Source of the DNA: Micromonospora sp. C31
GTDB lineage: Bacteria; Actinomycetota; Actinomycetes; Mycobacteriales; Micromonosporaceae
NCBI RefSeq assembly: GCF_018070575.1
Contig: NZ_JAGPXN010000007.1
Coordinates: forward strand, 186,001 to 250,000
DNA: 64,000 nt
Direction of reading: 5' to 3'
Part shown: positions 61,820 to 64,000 of the stretch, piece after piece
Position numbering within the stretch: position 1 is the first letter of the stretch
Layout of the letters: every line of letters begins with the position of its first letter
The notes under the pieces: model-generated
Seen by the model: the letters and a program-made list of their open reading frames with translations, nothing else
Told to the model about the DNA's origin: nothing
The model's database searches: none
Position numbers and translations under genes: made by a program

Positions 61820-62821
61820 ATGGGTATCCGAGTCGCGGTCGCCGGAGCGAGCGGCTACGCCGGGGGCGAGCTGATCCGACTGGTCGCCGGGCATCCGGAG
61901 TTCGACCTGGTCGCCGCAACCGCGCACAGCCAGGCCGGGCACCGGCTCGACGTCGTACACCCGCAGCTCGCCGGCCTGGACATGGTCCTCGGTGAGACGG
62001 ACGCGGCGGCGCTGGCCGAGGCGGACCTGGTCTTCCTGGCCCTGCCGCACGGCCAGTCGGCGGCCCTGGCGGCCCAGCTCCCGCCCGAGGTCCGCGTCGT
62101 GGACCTGGGCGCCGACCATCGCCTCGCCGACCCGTACGCCTGGGCCAACTACTACGGCGGCACGCACGCCGGGCCGTGGACCTACGGCCTGCCCGAGCTG
62201 CCCGGCCAGCGGGAGCTGATCGCCGGCGCCACCCGGGTCGCCAACACCGGCTGCTACGCCGCCGCGATCATCCTGGCCCTCGCCCCGCTGGTCGCCGCCG
62301 GTGCCGCCGCCCCGGCCGACGTGGTGGTCGTGGCTGCCTCCGGCACCTCCGGTGCCGGCAAGGCGGCCAGACCGCACCTGCTCGGCAGCGAGGTGATGGG
62401 CGACCTGTCGCCCTACCGCGTGGGCACCCACCAGCACGTCCCGGAGATCAAGCAGGCCACCGGCGCGACGGGCCTTTCGCTCACGCCTGTGCTCGCGCCG
62501 ATGCCCCGGGGCATCCTCGCCACGGTGACCGCCGTACCGGCCCGGGGCGTCGACCCGCGTGCGGTGCTCGCCGAGGCCTACGCGGACGCGCCCTTCGTGC
62601 ACGTCCTGCCGGAGGGCGCCTGGCCGCACACCGCCGCCACCCTGGGCTCCAACTCGTGCCACCTGCAGGCCACCGTCGACGTCGACTCCCGCCGGTCGAT
62701 CGTGCTGAGCGCGCTGGACAACCTCGGCAAGGGCGCCGCCGGCCAGGCCGTGCAGAACGCCAACCTCATGTGCGGCCTGCCGGAGACGACGGGCCTGTCC
62801 GTCTGGGGGATCGCGCCGTGA
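61820..62821 (+). CDS. argC: N-acetyl-gamma-glutamyl-phosphate reductase
   Basis: 333 residues from the ATG at 61820, behind GGAGG (a GTG at 61814 overlaps the ribosome site). NADP loop VAVAGASGYAGGELIRL; catalytic Cys145 in VANTGCYAAA; ASGTSGAGKAA; and a catalytic His region (YRVGTHQHVPEI). It makes N-acetylglutamate semialdehyde in arginine synthesis. First gene of an arg operon that runs past the window end. Confidence 0.97.
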   Translation: MGIRVAVAGASGYAGGELIRLVAGHPEFDLVAATAHSQAGHRLDVVHPQLAGLDMVLGETDAAALAEADLVFLALPHGQSAALAAQLPPEVRVVDLGADHRLADPYAWANYYGGTHAGPWTYGLPELPGQRELIAGATRVANTGCYAAAIILALAPLVAAGAAAPADVVVVAASGTSGAGKAARPHLLGSEVMGDLSPYRVGTHQHVPEIKQATGATGLSLTPVLAPMPRGILATVTAVPARGVDPRAVLAEAYADAPFVHVLPEGAWPHTAATLGSNSCHLQATVDVDSRRSIVLSALDNLGKGAAGQAVQNANLMCGLPETTGLSVWGIAP

Positions 62822-62876
62822 GCGCGAGGAGTGCGGCGCGGCGGAGCCCCGCGGTCGCGAACGAAGGAGCAGCACG

Positions 62877-64000
62877 GTGAGTGTCACGACTCCGCGGGGG
62901 TTCCGGGCGGCCGGGGTGGCCGCCGGGCTCAAGGCCAGCGGCGCGAGCGACGTCGCGCTGGTCGTCAACGACGGCCCGGACGCCGGTGTCGCCGGCGTCT
63001 TCACCGCCAACCGGGTGAAGGCCGCGCCGGTGCTCTGGACCCAGCAGGTGGTGCGCGGCGGGGTGGCGCGCGCCGTGGTGCTCAACTCCGGCGGCGCCAA
63101 CGCCTGCACGGGCCCGGCCGGCTTCCAGGACACCCACGCCACCGCCGAGCACACCGCCGCCGCGCTCACCTCGGCCAGCGCCCGGCTGATGCTCGGCGCC
63201 GCCGACGTGGCGGTCTGTTCGACCGGCCTGATCGGCGAGCGGCTGCCCATGCAGAAGCTGCTCCCCGGCGTACGCTCGGCGATCCGTCGGCTTTCGCGCG
63301 ACGGCGGCCCGGCCGCCGCCGAAGCGATCATGACAACGGACACCCGCCCCAAGACCGCGGTGGCCCGGGGCAGCGGCTGGACGGTCGGCGGCATGGCCAA
63401 GGGCGCCGGCATGCTCGCGCCGGCGATGGCCACCATGCTCTGCGTGTTGACCACCGACGCGGTGGCCGGACCCGAGGACCTCGACACCGCCCTGCGCCAG
63501 GCGTGCCGGGTCACGTTCGACCGGATCGACTCCGACGGCTGCATGTCGACCAACGACACGGTGCTGCTGCTGGCCAGCGGCGCGAGTGGCATCGCACCGA
63601 CTCCGGCCGAGCTGGCGGCCGCGGTCACCGCCGCCGCCCACGACCTGGCCCAGCAGCTCGTCGCCGACGCCGAGGGCGCCACCAAGCAGATCGCCGTCGA
63701 CGTGGTCGGCGCGGCCAGCGAGGACGACGCCGTCGAGGTGGGGCGGTCGGTGGCCCGCAACAACCTGGTCAAGACCGCGCTGTTCGGCAACGACCCGAAC
63801 TGGGGCCGGATCCTCGCCGCCGTCGGTACCACCGCCGCCGCGTTCGAGCCCGACGGGGTCGACGTCGCCGTCAACGGCGTCTGGGTGTGCCGTTCCGGCG
63901 CCGCCGCCGAGGACCGGTCGAAGGTCGACCTGGCCGGGCGGGACGTCACCATCCGGATCGACCTGCACGCCGGCGCCGCCGAGGCCACGATCTGGACCAA
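62877..64000 (+). CDS. argJ: Bifunctional ornithine acetyltransferase / N-acetylglutamate synthase, 5' part
   Basis: The first 374 residues, frame open at the window edge. AAGGAG lies 7 bases before the GTG. VFTANRVKAAPV, LNSGGANACTGPAG, the autocleavage site GMLAPAMATMLCVLTTDA with its nucleophilic Thr, and DGCMSTNDTVLLLA match ArgJ. It recycles the acetyl group between ornithine and glutamate, and self-cleaves into two chains. It continues beyond 64000; about 20-30 residues are probably missing. Confidence 0.96.
   Translation, partial: MSVTTPRGFRAAGVAAGLKASGASDVALVVNDGPDAGVAGVFTANRVKAAPVLWTQQVVRGGVARAVVLNSGGANACTGPAGFQDTHATAEHTAAALTSASARLMLGAADVAVCSTGLIGERLPMQKLLPGVRSAIRRLSRDGGPAAAEAIMTTDTRPKTAVARGSGWTVGGMAKGAGMLAPAMATMLCVLTTDAVAGPEDLDTALRQACRVTFDRIDSDGCMSTNDTVLLLASGASGIAPTPAELAAAVTAAAHDLAQQLVADAEGATKQIAVDVVGAASEDDAVEVGRSVARNNLVKTALFGNDPNWGRILAAVGTTAAAFEPDGVDVAVNGVWVCRSGAAAEDRSKVDLAGRDVTIRIDLHAGAAEATIWT

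Overview
The window is 64 kb of very GC-rich DNA. Genes are packed with ATGA/GTGA overlaps, third codon positions are almost always G or C, and GTG starts are common. It looks like core chromosome of an actinomycete, most likely Micromonosporaceae (Micromonospora/Salinispora type). The reasons are a BldD orthologue with an intact c-di-GMP signature, an actinobacterial integration host factor, a helicase-dead PriA, a ribE-ribM-ribBA-ribH riboflavin operon and TAnnnT promoters lying directly against start codons. The family assignment is inference from gene content; no database was searched.

Layout. 1-6402: end of a surface-polysaccharide cluster (O-antigen ligase fragment, flippase, sulfotransferase, phosphotransferase-fold protein, split PssD/PssE-like glycosyltransferase, GT2). 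6460-7716 (-): CPA1 sodium/proton antiporter. 7875-11356: shikimate genes aroC-aroK-aroB-aroQ. 11357-12229: a gene-free stretch with two tandem repeats and a long inverted repeat. 12230-13221: efp-nusB. 13338-13826 (-): bldD. 14112-24863: pyrimidine operon pyrR-pyrB-pyrC-carA-carB-pyrD-bioA-pyrF, with a PyrR-binding hairpin in the leader and a palindromic repeat before pyrD. 25039-28730: mihF, a degenerate gmk, rpoZ, coaBC, metK, followed by priA, a kinase/ParB-like fusion, def, fmt and rsmB (to 35398). 35491-36890 (-): a septum-formation lipoprotein and a broken copy of it. 37028-38666: rpe and a REC-GGDDF regulator. 38748-43356: FMN riboswitch and riboflavin operon. 43462-45653: hisE, hisG and a YdcZ-type transporter.

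45694-50727 is the accessory-looking island. Three overlapping minus-strand genes encode a cyclase-like protein, a large NTPase-like/helical-repeat protein and a companion protein of unknown fold. Divergent from them is a Crp/Fnr regulator with an intact cyclic-nucleotide pocket and an apparent N-terminal membrane helix. The cyclase-like and NTPase-like proteins share a Gly/Ala/Asn-rich motif. This is the best candidate for an undescribed signalling or defence system.

50800-57661 returns to housekeeping: a small membrane PH protein, infC-rpmI-rplT (infC appears to start with ATC behind an attenuator-like hairpin), an rRNA methyltransferase, and pheS-pheT. 57819-61721 holds a small secreted protein and a divergent pair of regulators (PucR-like and SARP-like). 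The window ends in argC-argJ, preceded by an ARG-box-like palindrome overlapping a good promoter. No tRNA, rRNA, CRISPR array or intact insertion sequence was recognised.
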